Under the pieces are notes generated by a model. It was not told the origin of the DNA. It worked only from the letters and a program-made list of their open reading frames with translations, and ran no database searches. Below are positions 1-12,070 of a DNA stretch of 64,000 bases, one piece after another (the first letter of the stretch is position 1; the number at the start of each line of letters is the position of its first letter). The position numbers and the translations under genes were made by a program. The stretch is from Euryodendron excelsum (taxonomy: Eukaryota; Streptophyta; Magnoliopsida; Ericales; Pentaphylacaceae), in contig CM065394.1 of the NCBI GenBank assembly GCA_033060915.1, forward strand, positions 28,735,001-28,799,000. The letters are read 5' to 3'.

Positions 1-1065
1 CGGAAAATTTTCTACTGGCCTTTTTGTTTTATAACTCAGTTACTTTCTTCAAACTATTTTCTGAGAACAGTAAAGCAGATAAAAATTTGATATCTTTTCT
101 GCTATTTATTACTAAGGACAGAGAAGCTTTGTAAAAGTCTGCCAATTAGGGCCAGAATACACTTGTTAGGAAAACTGAGGATAGAATATATCCCTCATGA
201 AAGCGTACTTCCTGCTCACTAACTTCCAATAACCATGCTGAGGCTTGCTTTGGAAACCTCCAGTTTGGCTACCACCGGTCGCCTATTTTAAGTTATGACA
301 TTCTACAATCTTACATCTCTTGGATAATTAGAAAAGAATGTTCTCAATGATACTCTTGACCTCCTGGGATAAACTTCTTTCAACAATGTTCCCTTTGTGA
401 AAGGCAAACATTCTACACAATTTTTTATCATTACCGTGGGTATTTTTTGGTCACCAGGATGGCTACTCTAATGACAATTTTGAAGTTTGCTTTCCCTCCA
501 CCCTCCCGCACTTCCTTGTTTAATGACTGAATATAATCTTAATACTTAATCCAAAAAAATAAATATATTAAAGAAAACAGCAGATAGAATTGAATACAAC
601 TAGTTACAAATAAGACCATTGCTTACTACTAAGAACCCCCCATAGTTCGTAGACTTCCATCAGCTAATGAGATAATTATCTCCAAACTATTTTTTTGTCA
701 AAAATGCACTTTCTAAACTTATTTAGAGTTATTCCTATGTCAATAAGGTCTTGGTTAGCCAAAAAAGACAATTTAGCAGAATCAAACATCACATGAGAGA
801 CTGGACAGGCAAGGAGAAGTGACCAAGAACTACAGAGTAAGCTGAAGGTGTAAATTTACTACAAAGAGCAAAATAGACATCTATACTATTATATTGTCCT
901 ACATCTGCATGACTTTCAAACAATGAAGATAAGTTGGTTAAAAAAAATACCAAGTGATGCAGCATGGAAGTAGTTTTCAACCAAATTGTGCAAAAGGAAC
1001 ATTATACAACATCTACAATGTCCTTTAGCAACAAAGCCTTCATCAGTAGTATGGATGATGCTTAC

Positions 1066-3958
1066 CAGAGAAGCATACGATTTTAACAATGGCTTAGCAA
1101 GCTCCCAAATTGGCTTAAATACAAAGGGAGCTTCGACAAAGAGGACTTGGCCCAACCGCTTCGGGTAGTAATAATAAAATACATCGAACTGCCAAGAATA
1201 GAATAAGAAGTCAATTCATAGTGACCATAACATGGTTGGCAGACAATAATGAATTAAGTGAATGTGATTTTAAGTGAAAAAAAAACCAGCATTTTTTTCT
1301 TTATTGGTTGGATGAAACAAAATTGTATTTTCTTTGCGATTTGGACAATTTTATCTGATAATACTCAATGTTTGCCAGCAAAAGGAGCAGCATTTAAGTG
1401 GTACCAATTTGTTACAAACGACTAAACTCAAAGCATGTAAAAGAATACTCTCATGATAAAAACACACAAGGTCAATGGGTTAAGAAATAATCAGCAACCT
1501 GCAATTAGTGACATAAATATTTTATGGTAGTTGCAGCAATAGTACTGGTATGACAATATGGACAAGCAATACAAAAACAAAAATATTTGCTGACATTTAT
1601 TCTCTTGCTAACCATGAAAATTCATAAGTCTGTTTCCTGAATTGAATTACTAATTGATTACCTTGAGACTATGCTTGTACTCAATTTCAAAGATAAAATA
1701 AATTAGATGGCACTGTCCAAAAGATAATCAGGAGCTAGTCCATCGAAATTACCAAAAATGTTATGAACTTAAGATCTGCATTCTGAGTACCAAAGCCCCG
1801 GAGATCAAATAATCCAAGAATTTCTTCTTTACCAGCTGGGAGTCTACTCAATGCCTTCTCAATTAAAAAGACACACAGCTTCTCATTCTCAGAACGATTT
1901 TGTTGCTGTGGCCAAATTTTTTAATGTAATCATCATCAGAACCATATCAGACAAAGCAACAGGATAGTTAGTCTCAAAGTAGGTTAACAATATATAAATA
2001 CATGTATATATATTAACATTGTTAGAGAGAAAGAGAGAGAGAGAGAGAGTTTCAAAATGAAAACAAATTTATATTTCTTAATCTGTGATATCCATGGTTA
2101 TCCTCAGGAACACTTAGAAGATTACGATAACTTGCATGCGACCGCCAATAACTTATATATATGGGGTGAGTGTTGAATCTGAATGTAAACGGAAGAAAGT
2201 TTTTCACACTAGAAATCCCTGCACAAGCATTCATCAAATATTCTCTAGTAACTAAACTCACAATCCATCTTCGGCCTAGCCGTTTAGAAGGATTTGTGCT
2301 AAGATGAAATAGTTTCAAGCAGAAACCCTAGAATTTTTAATGTTTTTGAAAAGACCAAGCTTAAAGTCTAGGAAGCACATATACTTTTAAGAGTGTGCCG
2401 TATCCGTGTTGGGCACGTATTAGACACACATACCCCTTAGACATGCCGGGACATGTGTCGGACACGCCAATTGGTGTGTCCTGAATTTTATTTAATTATT
2501 TTCTAATGGACACGCCAAAGACACATAACCATCACTTAGAGACATGAAAAACATTGCAGGTTTAAATTGTAAACATGCTTTCCTCATGTTTTATGTTACA
2601 TGATAATTAAATTTTGGATTCAGTGTATTTTTTATGTTGAATTAATATTACTTTTTATATTTTTGGTAGTTTGTGGATATTATATTCATATACATAGCAA
2701 ATAAAATATATAAGAAATATATCTTTTGCCGTATTCCCGCCGTGTCCATGTCCTTAATTTTTAATAATTTCTGTGTCCTGTGTCCATTTCGGTACTTGTG
2801 TTAGTGTCCATGCTTCTTAGCTTTTAAGTATATAGCAGGTTCTTGGACTAAAGAAAAAGGCCCAACCAAAAGTAAATAAATTAAAGAATAAGAGAGTAGA
2901 CATTTCAAGTTTTAGACTTACTCCAGGAAAATGCTTGGATGGCACCACAACTAGAACTGGTCTGTCATAGACATCAAGAAAGTCATGCACATAGGATTTT
3001 CCAGTTTCAGCAACACTTCTCACTGACTCTTCTGACAATTCTGACACACCGAATTCTTGACGCCATTTCTGATCAGGTAGAAGGAAAATTGAGAAGGCAA
3101 AATAATTTTTTTTAAAAAAGGCCAACCCCCCAACCTCCCCCCCCCCCCAAAAAAAAAGGGAACGAGGTTCCTCTGTCCACATTATACTCAAATTTCCAAG
3201 AACAAGCAATTAGAAGTTAGAACATTCAAGTCATCATTATGCAAATACTTTTTTGAAATTTTAATATCCTAAAAGCATGAATGCATAGGACATGGATACA
3301 ATTGCTTTAGCCAATTTTGAGACAGTATCTGCAACAGAAAATTTCCGGTCCTTCAAAAACCAGAGGATCATGTCTTCATCATCTCTTCCATTTTTTCCCA
3401 TGGGAAGATTATGATGATTTTTTTCAAGCTTCTCTTTCACATCCATCACTAGCTGCAGACCAAAAACAGCATAGACTATAAGGTTCCAACACACAGCTTG
3501 ATAATGCATGAAAAATGCGTAAACAACAAAATCAAATGCAGTGGTAGTGAATAAATTCCTTAGAGAACTCAGATAACCTACTATAAATCACATTCATATT
3601 CACACACTAATGCCTAAACTTATCTAAAGATAAAAACTTCTCCAGTAACTTTTCATCAGTTAATAACTTAATAGTAAATCCTATGTCACTCTTTCCCCAT
3701 GGCGTAGCTAGCTCACAAAATTTTCTAGATTTTGCATGTTGTTCCTTTCTTCATGTACATTTACAATTACGTAGTCCAGTTGACAGAGATCCCTTTGTTG
3801 TTAGTCTACAACAAAGAATATTCCAATGATTTCCAAAAATAAAATAAAAAAATTTGTGCAATAAAATACAAGGCATCAGACTCCTAGATTTTTGTCAACA
3901 ATAAAGAAGATTGGGATGAAGAATGGAGGAAAGAACAATGAGATGAACTACGGGCTCT

Positions 3959-4042
<84 letters not shown>

Positions 4043-5142
4043 AACTTAGTAATTTTATGTGTCTACTTCGCTTTCATTGCTTGTGTTGGCTATTTCTGGG
4101 AATCACAATTATTCAAGTCAATGCTGCCATGCTTCAATACGTTGGTGTGGTCAAATGAGGCACATGATTGTGCTGATATCATTATGGTCTTGGTATACAA
4201 AGTGATTGAAGTAATTGAATAAGAATTAGATAAATGCGAGATAAACGTCCCTCATGTGCTTACATACTTGACCAATGTTCACGCGCTGCGAGTGAAACAA
4301 ACAGTGAAAGTTTCCCAAAACCATTTACAGGATTTACAAGATGTCCAGTCTCATAAGATCAACATGTCCTTAAAGCTAAAGAAGTTCCTCTCTCACACAC
4401 ACCTCCACATTTAGTCAATTATACAAGGGGTTTGTGCTTGAAGCAAGGAGTTGCAGTTCTTCAGCACTTAACACTCCTACAAAATAAGGGGCTACCCACT
4501 ACTGTGAGGAGTTTCAGGGTGCAGTACAGTTATGTCACCCAGCAAACTAACAATTGACAAGACAGAACTAAATTACACAGCAAATGCAGATTACATAGTT
4601 CTCAATTGTCCAAGGCAATGCAGGAACTGCACTTAAGAGAACTATATACCTCTGACAGAAACAAAAGAAATCCTAATGCTCGGTTGGTTAGAAAATGTAA
4701 CAACAGAAAATGCTATTTTTCATCCCTTTTTTGTTATTTTTTCCCCGTTTAATATAGTTGAATTGAGCTTTTCTTCTTTGAACCAAAACCCATAAAGCTT
4801 AAAGACCCAAATTTCATTCTCTTTCTTTTCTTTTTCTGTCAATTTTGTCATTGACCAAACAGACATTAAAACAGATAATGAAATTGCAATGAAGATATAA
4901 AATTGTACACAAATCAAGGAGCCAGTTGTTTATTTTAGATAAGAAAACCAAGAAAGATTAAAATCCAATTACATGTACATAAACATACATATATAGAGGG
5001 AAATTAGAGAAATGGGTACCTTGTGGGACACTGGGTCCAAGATACGACTGTGAACAGAGAGCTTGCGGAGTCTATTGGGTCTATTGGAATGGAGAGGTGG
5101 AACGGACTGGTAACGGTGAGAAGGGCACAGCCGCAGCGCCAT
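1066..5142 (-). CDS. Sec14-like CRAL-TRIO domain protein, 5 exons found, C-terminus missing
   Basis: Seen: five minus-strand exons, 5142-5020, 3452-3300, 3068-2922, 1905-1753 and 1188-1066 (123, 153, 147, 153, 123 nt). Every junction is GT-AG and phase 0, giving 233 codons without a stop. The ATG at 5142 opens an Arg/Ser-rich leader of about 40 residues, possibly a plastid or mitochondrial transit peptide. Exons 2-3 hold the helical CRAL-TRIO N part ([16 protein letters not shown]). Exons 3-5 hold the lipid-binding lobe ([39 protein letters not shown]). Known: this family binds and exchanges phosphoinositides or other small lipids between membranes. The nearest relative I recall is Arabidopsis At5g63060, about 263 aa, so roughly 30 residues remain. 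The donor after exon 5 is clear, but I found no matching last exon in 1-1065; it probably lies left of the window. Intron 3 holds a dispersed repeat. Confidence 0.88.
2369..2822. repeat. Dispersed repeat rich in GTGTC/GACAC, inside intron 3 of the Sec14-like gene
   Basis: A stretch full of GACAC and GTGTC words. Its ends are roughly inverted: one side carries aggaagcacatatac, and the reverse complement of the other side (2808-2833) carries aagaagcatggacac close to ttaaaag. This is the layout of a decayed terminal-inverted-repeat element. No target duplication could be fixed. A related but distinct family is seen at 26243 and 61758. Confidence 0.4.
3958..4041. repeat. Compound (TG)n(GA)n microsatellite
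   Basis: About 12 TG units run directly into about 30 GA units, in intron 1 of the Sec14-like gene. The 87-codon open frame across it (Cys-Val then Arg-Glu repeats) is a by-product of the repeat. Confidence 0.95.
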
Positions 5143-5659
5143 CTCTTCGCCGGAAGAAAGCGTTTACCGGTTTCAGCTGCTTCAGAGGGCACTTCTCAAT
5201 CTCTCTTCTTACGTGGTGACACACCACATTCCGTGCACGTTACCCCCAGATAAACAGACACGAAACCAGTTAAAACTACATCATCTATCTATATTTATAT
5301 TTATATCTAAGCAAATGTAGTAAGAAGCGGCCTCCAAAAATCAATTTTTATTTTTTTTAAAATTTTAATTTTTTAAGAAATCACATGGTACACCTAAATT
5401 ATTTAACTAATCAGGCTTTTTTTTTTAAAAAAAAAGTAAAATAAAATAAAATAAAAATTAAACAAAAAATTAATTTTACAAAATAATTAAATGAGTTAAA
5501 TTCTGACAAGGAAACAAAAGGAAAAAAAAATAAAGGAAACATCTTTGGCAAAAACAATCAATCAAATATGAAAAAAAAACTTTCATATTCTACAATTCTG
5601 AAACCTAATACAATAAGTAGTATTAGTAAATTTAAAATAGATTAATCACATCCCTAAAA
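5143..5659. other. Intergenic: Sec14-like promoter region and AT-rich DNA
   Basis: Upstream of the Sec14-like ATG. It contains the TATA-like element at about 5290-5306, then homopolymer-rich AT DNA with an (AAAAT)n-like stretch near 5437-5456. No coding potential seen. Confidence 0.6.
5290..5306 (-). promoter_or_regulatory. TATA-like element upstream of the Sec14-like gene
   Basis: On the minus strand this reads TATAAATATAAATATA, about 150 bp upstream of the ATG at 5142. That spacing would allow a 5' leader of roughly 110-130 nt. Inference from position and composition only; the surrounding DNA is itself very AT-rich. Confidence 0.35.
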
Positions 5660-8600
5660 TCTCTCTCTAAATAGTAATTCTAAAACTTCTTAACTCAAAA
5701 AATAATATCCAATCCCAAAAATTTCTTGCTAATCCAACCGTCTGAGCCATTATAAAATCTCTTGCTTTAATTGTTTTTTTGTTCTTGGAAAGAAAAGACT
5801 CTTTGGAGAGGAAATTAATTTTCAAAAGATCCTGCATCAATTGAAGGTTAGTACTACAATTAGTTTTATTGCATAGCTTTGGTATTTCTCTGACAGTTTT
5901 TTTTCTCATAAATTAGGGTTTTGGTTCTCCTTTTGTATTTTTTTTTTTTTTGCCCTTCTCTGTGTTTAATTTTTTAATATATACGTATGGCTAAAATTTT
6001 TAGAGAGAGAGAGAGAGTTTGAGAGAGAGAGAGTCAATCGTCTTTTTTTAAGACTTTTTTTACTTTATGAATATGTGCATACCTTTGTTTGACCCTTCAT
6101 TTCTTGGCATTTGTACGTCTTCTTACGACTATGATTACTAGAATAGTTCATATGTATTTTTTCAGTTACATTTATATGTAAATTATGATGTATCTTCACC
6201 TTTTATTCTCTTTTTGTGTTGACAAGTGTTTTTGAGCTTTTTTTTTTTTTGGCCTCAGTATGTTTATTGGATATATTTTGTTACTTTTTATAAATGAAGT
6301 TTTTATTTATTTAATTTAATTTTGATACTTTAATCGTTATTTACTTAAGTTTCTTAAGTTTCTTTCGATTTGATTCTTTATTTTAGGCAATGACACAAAC
6401 AGTAGAAGCAACCATGATTGTTCTCTATTTTCATTTTCAATTGGTGAACTTATATATTTTATTAATTGAATGATGTACCCATTTCTATCCGCCTCGGAAA
6501 TTCGATTTTTGAGTTCTTTTATTATTATTATTGATTTAGTGCTCAACCATTCATCTTACTAATGATGAATCAGTCTTAATTCATTTTGTACTAAAATTTT
6601 TAATTAACAGGTTATGATCTTTCTTTTCACGCAGATATTGCTGATATGATGAGAGTTTAAAGGTTTCAATGACTTTAGAAGACTTAAAGAACTTTAAGTT
6701 GTTGGAGTTTTATCGTGAATGAAAATTTTGGTTAATATTTGTTTCACTTATTTTTTACTATATAAACAAAGAATTCATATAGGATTTATTTTCACAATGT
6801 TGTGATTGGATAAGAGTCGTTCACTTTAAAATAAAACACTCATCATGATAATTTTTAATTATAATAATAATATTATCACATTATTCTGACGAGATTTGTA
6901 CAAATTTTATAGAAGAATAGTATTTTTCTTTTTAATGCCAATTTCGTATTTCTACCTTATTAAAAAAAATTTCAAATTTATAGGCTTCTATGATTTCCTA
7001 AACTCTCTTAATTCATCTAATTATTACGAATTCTTTTACAATTCTTCCAATAAATTGCACCTTTTAATAATTCTTTCCCTAAGTTGCTAATGCTGGAGTT
7101 CTTATTACGAAATCTTTCAATTTTTTCGCTTAATTGATATCTTTTAATTCTTTCCTTAAGCTACCAATTCGAACATTCTTACTAGAAATTCTTCTAAAAT
7201 TCTTGCTTTACTTCTTTCCTTATATTATTTTCTTCATTTGAATTTTTTATTGAAACTTCTAAATATTTTGCTATTATTAGAAATGGAAGGAGAATACTTT
7301 AAAATTAAATGTATAGTATTCATAAACCGGAATGTTTGGAGACTCAATATAATATTAAGAAATTTCGTTGTAATGCGTTCACTGAGAATATAAGTAGGAC
7401 TCTTTGAATTTTAAATCTATAAGAGACAGTTTTGTACAAGCAATGATGCATTTTTTTTCTTGTGTACAGGTCTCTAAGGGCTTTTGAATGGATCTCGATC
7501 AATTCTTAAAAAGTATTATGGAAGGATGGAAGGTTTCTATGTGATTAAGCCAACTTTGCTGAAATTGTTTGGGATAAAAATTAGGAAAGGTTAGATATGA
7601 CATTTTTCTTTAAAACAAATAAAATCCTTAATAGAAAGATTTGATTGATCAAAATCAAATCCCCAGGCAAAAATATTGTTTGAGCAAAAAATTTAGGCTT
7701 TTTCCTTTTTATGGCGAAATTCTCATGGAAACTTGAAAAGGAAAAAAGAGAATATAAATTCAAGGTTTTCTTTCATAATATGAGAGAGATTAAAGGATAT
7801 AAACTAGAGTAAGATAATAATACAAACACTAGGAACCAAAAGAAAGGACACTGCCAGTATAAGAAGAGAAAAACAAAAGTTATTGTCAATACTTACAATA
7901 TATGAATAAAGTAAAGTGACTTCTTTACACTCAAAATCTCATTCCATGTTTTAGGAATTTTTTAAATTTATAAGAGAAAAAAAAAACAAATAGATAGGTT
8001 CCCTTATCCTATTAACTAAAAGAAATAAAAAAAACGTAGAGTTTTCAAATTTAAAGTCTGTAATCTATGTCGAAAATAAAAATAAATCATTTCAAAATTA
8101 AAATTTCTTAATCTATATACAAAATAAAAACAAACCTTCATTTCCCAAAGTAAAGACTCCATAATTTGTGAACAATTTTCATTGGCCAAAGCATCTTTCA
8201 TAAAAGGTCTACAACTCATGTTGTAGCCTTTACAATCTATACAATGAATGAATTTGTCAGACTTTATTTAATGCTTAAATTAATATGCTAGACTTTATTT
8301 AATGCAAATCTCAAAAAAAGATTTGAGTTAGTTCCAAAATGAAAAATTCATGGGTGTGTAATTTAGATGCACCCTATGACCCACAACTTTTTGTCTTCCC
8401 TATTAGTAATAGTAACAGAACCTTTCTCGTAATGCAAGAAACCTTAACAAAATGATGGTATTATTTTGGAGCCTATTAAGATTTGGCAGTAAATCTGCAT
8501 GGAGGTTACCCCATATTATTTCAATTTATTATAAAATTTACCAAAAATAAGATTAAAAATAAGTGTTATGTTTTTCCTTTTATTTTTCTCTTGAAATGAT

Positions 8601-8749
8601 TAGCAAATTAGTTCATATGTGAGCACAATTTGAGGTTATATTGTACGCTACGAAGAACTCTTACGTATTATTAAAATTTTTAATTGATTATATAGATTTG
8701 TGAGTTATTAACTTTTAATGATCCCGTGCATAGCGTGGGTAAACGCTAG
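5660..8749 (+). mobile_element. Candidate non-autonomous Helitron
   Basis: Seen: the right end has a 7-bp stem, CCCGTGC (8723-8729), loop ATA, GCGTGGG (8733-8739), pairing throughout if G-T wobbles are allowed. Six bases later it ends in CTAG (8746-8749), followed by T. That is the Helitron 3' signature. Upstream, an A precedes TCTCTCTCTAAATAGTAATT at 5660, which fits insertion between A and T with a 5' TC. The 3.1 kb between is AT-rich (over 70 percent by eye) and shows no Rep/helicase reading frame, so it would be non-autonomous. The right end is fairly well supported; the left end is a guess. The short open frames at 5667-8219 look like noise. Confidence 0.42.
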
Positions 8750-10263
8750 TACATACGTACACATATGTATCGTAATATTTATAGTTTTATACCAATATAA
8801 AAGGATGGCTGGCTGGTGATTTTGGGCACCACTGAGCCTGTTTGGAACTTGAAAGTAAGGGGAGATAGGAAGGGAAAATGAAAGAAAAATATTTCTTTTT
8901 AACACGTCGGGCACAATAACGTGGTATTAGAATTAAATAAAGAAAAAAAATTGGACTTTCTCTACAAAATCTTTGCTCTTGGACTAAAAAATGAAAAAAA
9001 AAATGATTGAATGGGAATTTTTGCGAAATAGGAGCTGGATTCAATGTGATTTGATGAAAATGCGGTTACAAAAAATGTGACCCTCAAAAGTAAGTGTCGA
9101 ACACCAATCTAAGGGCAGTTTGGTATCTTCCTTAAATTAAACTTGTGTATCTCTCTAGAATACCAAAATTATCCTTCAAAAGTCATTTTATTTTCGTTTA
9201 AATTTTTTTATATTTATTGACCTTGAGGGTATTTGAAGAAAAATATTTCTTTACACAACAACTACATTATGATTTTTAAATTTGTACAACAGCTCCTTTC
9301 TTTCTGCTCCTCTCTTTTCTCTTGCGCACATTTTGTGTGTCCAAAAACTACCATATATCACTCCAAACGTAAGCTGTTGATGAACGTAATATCGATATGC
9401 CAAATTTACAAATATCAAAAGTAATTTTTAAAATCTCTCAAAATTTTTTATTTTAAACTTTAGGATGAGGTGACAATTCAAGAAAAAATATATTTGTGTT
9501 TTTAAAAATTATTTTAAAATTTTAAAAAAATATTTTTATTTCATAATAAAAGTTCATTTTAAATCAAAAAGTTTATCGTGTTTCATGTTTTATGTCATGC
9601 AAGCACAGCAGACAGTAGGCACTGAATTTGAGAAATGCCAGGATCCTTAACGGGTTGGGCTTAGTTTTGCCAATTAGGCTTCCACCTACCCTATATTTTC
9701 AGGTTTAGCCTCTAAAACATTGAAAAATTCATAGGCAATGTCCTGTATTAACTTTACGCACCAAGATTTATGTCGAGGGAGAGCCAATGTAAATTATTTT
9801 TAACTTCGTAAGAATTAAGATAAATTTTTTTGAATTTTGGAGAACGAAAGTAAAAAATTCTAATTATGGAGGAATCAAGGTAATAAATTTTAAGGAACCA
9901 ATACACTATATTTGATCGTAAGGTATAAAGAATTTTGCTCCTGTTCCCCTCGGTCCGCCCATGCTACCAATCATGAACAGAGCTAAAATCTAAAGATGAG
10001 CTCTGGTGGGCTAGTTTGTTCCTTTGTATAACATTGTAAAATAACATGCTTCAAATTTGTTACTGGATCACTGGCCCATCCTATAAGGAATTAACAGTGA
10101 AGAAACCACTGCTTGAAAAGGGGAAAACATAAGCCTGCACACACACATATACATAGATATAGGCTATATAAACAAAGTTCATACCGATGATTTTATGATG
10201 ATTCTATATATGCCTACACGTAAGGTGTTCTTGCACATAGTTTTTATGAAAATAACTTAAATG
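8750..10263. other. Intergenic, AT-rich; includes a possible dispersed-repeat relic near 9770-9965
   Basis: No gene seen. Around 9770-9965 the words gagggagagccaatgtaaat and gctcctgttcccctcggtcc bracket about 150 bp of AT-rich DNA. This resembles the ends of the dispersed repeat at 60120-61115. The last 100 bp or so should hold the 3' UTR and poly(A) region of the minus-strand UBX gene. Confidence 0.45.
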
Positions 10264-11873
10264 TCACAGAACCTCTAAGAATAGACTTGCTCTAGGATGG
10301 AGACCGGCATCTTTGAGAGTCATTGCCATCTGATCAGCACCATAGGCTTTTCTTGGGAAGCTTGTTATTAATCTGTAGTTTCGAACTCCAGGCAATCCCA
10401 GCGAATCGATGTATCTATAAATGGCCTGAATCTTGTCTGTAGACAGGAAGCTTTGCTCTCTTCTTTCCCCGTTAGGAAACCGTATCAATATCTGTGCAAT
10501 CATCAACCAAATTAAGCATCCCAAGAATGTGTTAAGAGCAAAATTTGATTCCATGATTATACCTGGGTGACCTGAGCACCATTTCCTCTACTTCCAGCAT
10601 CCTTAGATTGAGTTTCTTTGTTGATGATGGCTGCTTCTTTCACTTTACTAGTCTGCTTTGTTATAGGGTAATTTACTTTGTTTGGAGCTTGTGCTTGTTT
10701 TTGATCCCTTTCCTTTGAAGGTAAATTCTTGAGTCTCTCTCTTTCCTGGAATTGGAAAGAAAGTTGGGTAGTTGTCAATCAGCTGGACTTGAAGCACGAA
10801 ATATATGTCACTTGTCATATAAAAATTTACCTGATCTGTTTGAAGAGCTGCAAGATATGCTGCATCTTGTTCTTCTCTCAACCACAGATCTGCCCTTCTC
10901 TTTTCTTCTTGCTTGGCCCTTGCTCTATTGAAAGCCAATCCTTGCTCCTCCATGGTCCTTTGGAGGATCTCCACCAATTCAGCAGGGGAAACAGGCCCTT
11001 CTATCTATACAAGGTCAAGGATGAGTGAGAGCTTGAGTATTTTAGCAATTTTTCTGCATTTACAATCACATGCATTTACAAAGATATATCATCATTTCTG
11101 CATATGGGCTATTCAAATTCCTCAAGTGTTTCCAAGAAACTAGGATCATTAAAATGGTGAAAATCATTCAAAATAGTTGGAAACTTGGGCATGATAAATA
11201 GGCAGAGGCAGCACTGCTAAGTTACCTGTTGGACATGACAAACTATGGTCATTTAATGGTAAAAATCATTAAGCTAGAACTCATTAGACTTCAACTCAAA
11301 TTAATTAACCTGTTGCAGCACTGCTAAGTTATCGCCAGATGCAGGAGCCACCACTGCACAAAATGGGAAGCTGGCGGGCTGCAAGGTTGTAGCCATCTGC
11401 AAACCCTCACCTCTGTTCGCAAGCCCGCCCCAGCAAACAAAATTTGCATCAAGGAACTGTACCACCAGCTCTGAGCACAAGGTCTCCCTAGAGAAAGATT
11501 GTGTGAAGGGGTGTTCGGGCAAGTGAAGGTACAAAAACATGAACTTGTGATCATCCTGAGCCATCTTTAGAGCCTCCATGAACCGGCAGGCATAGAAGAA
11601 GGGATGTAAGGTACCATACTGCTGCTCAAAGCCGGTTAAAAACGCCCTCTCATCATCCTGAATGATTATGGGCTCGGGTGGATATGGCGAAGGAGAGCTA
11701 GAAGGTGGATGTGGGTTTCTTCTATATCCTTTACCCATGAGGTCTATTCCATGATTCATTACTCTTGAAAACCCCCCTAGAAGGCTTCTAGGGAGGCTCA
11801 CCATTCGGCGAACAATCCCAGTGCAAGAGGTCTCCCCTGTTGCTCTTGCACTTCCCCTCAACATTGATGACAT
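10264..11873 (-). CDS. PUX10/FAF2-like UAS-UBX protein lacking a UBA domain
   Basis: Seen: four minus-strand exons, 11873-11310, 11004-10831, 10745-10563 and 10491-10264 (564, 174, 183, 228 nt), all GT-AG and phase 0, giving 382 aa. Residues about 20-48 (MVSLPRSLLGGFSRVMN) form a mildly hydrophobic segment, like the hairpin that puts PUX10 on membranes or lipid droplets. Residues about 65-190 are a UAS (thioredoxin-like) domain (FMFLYLHLPEHPFTQSF, FCAVVAP). Residues 190-300 are charged and probably coiled (REEQDAAYLAALQTDQ). Residues about 303-382 are a UBX domain with the loop SFPR (FPR at 352-354). Known: the FPR loop docks on the CDC48/p97 N domain, and such proteins recruit CDC48 to substrates. 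Odd: no UBA domain precedes the hydrophobic segment, unlike Arabidopsis PUX10. Function as a CDC48 adaptor is inferred. Confidence 0.9.
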
Positions 11874-12070
11874 CTCTAGCAGTAGAGTGATGAAAAATTA
11901 CTGCAAATGTTGCAAGTATTTTGGCAAGAAACAAGAGATTCTAATGTAGAACTGAGATCTCAGCAGTCGTTAGCAGTAATTAATGAAATGCAAAAGAGAT
12001 ATATTGTTGTCAATTGCTAAATGTGAAATGTCTTAATCAACTACATAATTCCTTAGCGAATATGGTGAAA
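11874..12070. promoter_or_regulatory. Probable 5' leader and proximal upstream region of the UBX gene
   Basis: Sits between the ATG at 11873 and the duplicated block starting at 12071. No open frame is seen. A TATA-rich stretch on the minus strand (about 12220-12240) lies in the first copy of the duplication and could be the promoter, giving a leader of about 300 nt. Inference only. Confidence 0.3.

Noticed and set aside
1..1065. Search for the last exon of the Sec14-like gene (a block such as RFCS...EYFTEE) on the minus strand
   Set aside because: No acceptor plus matching peptide was found in any frame; the frames at 789-980 and 916-1155 downstream of the exon-5 donor read only random residues. 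The exon is probably left of the window.
3959..4222. 87-codon frame starting with Cys-Val and Arg-Glu repeats
   Set aside because: Translation of the TG/GA microsatellite.
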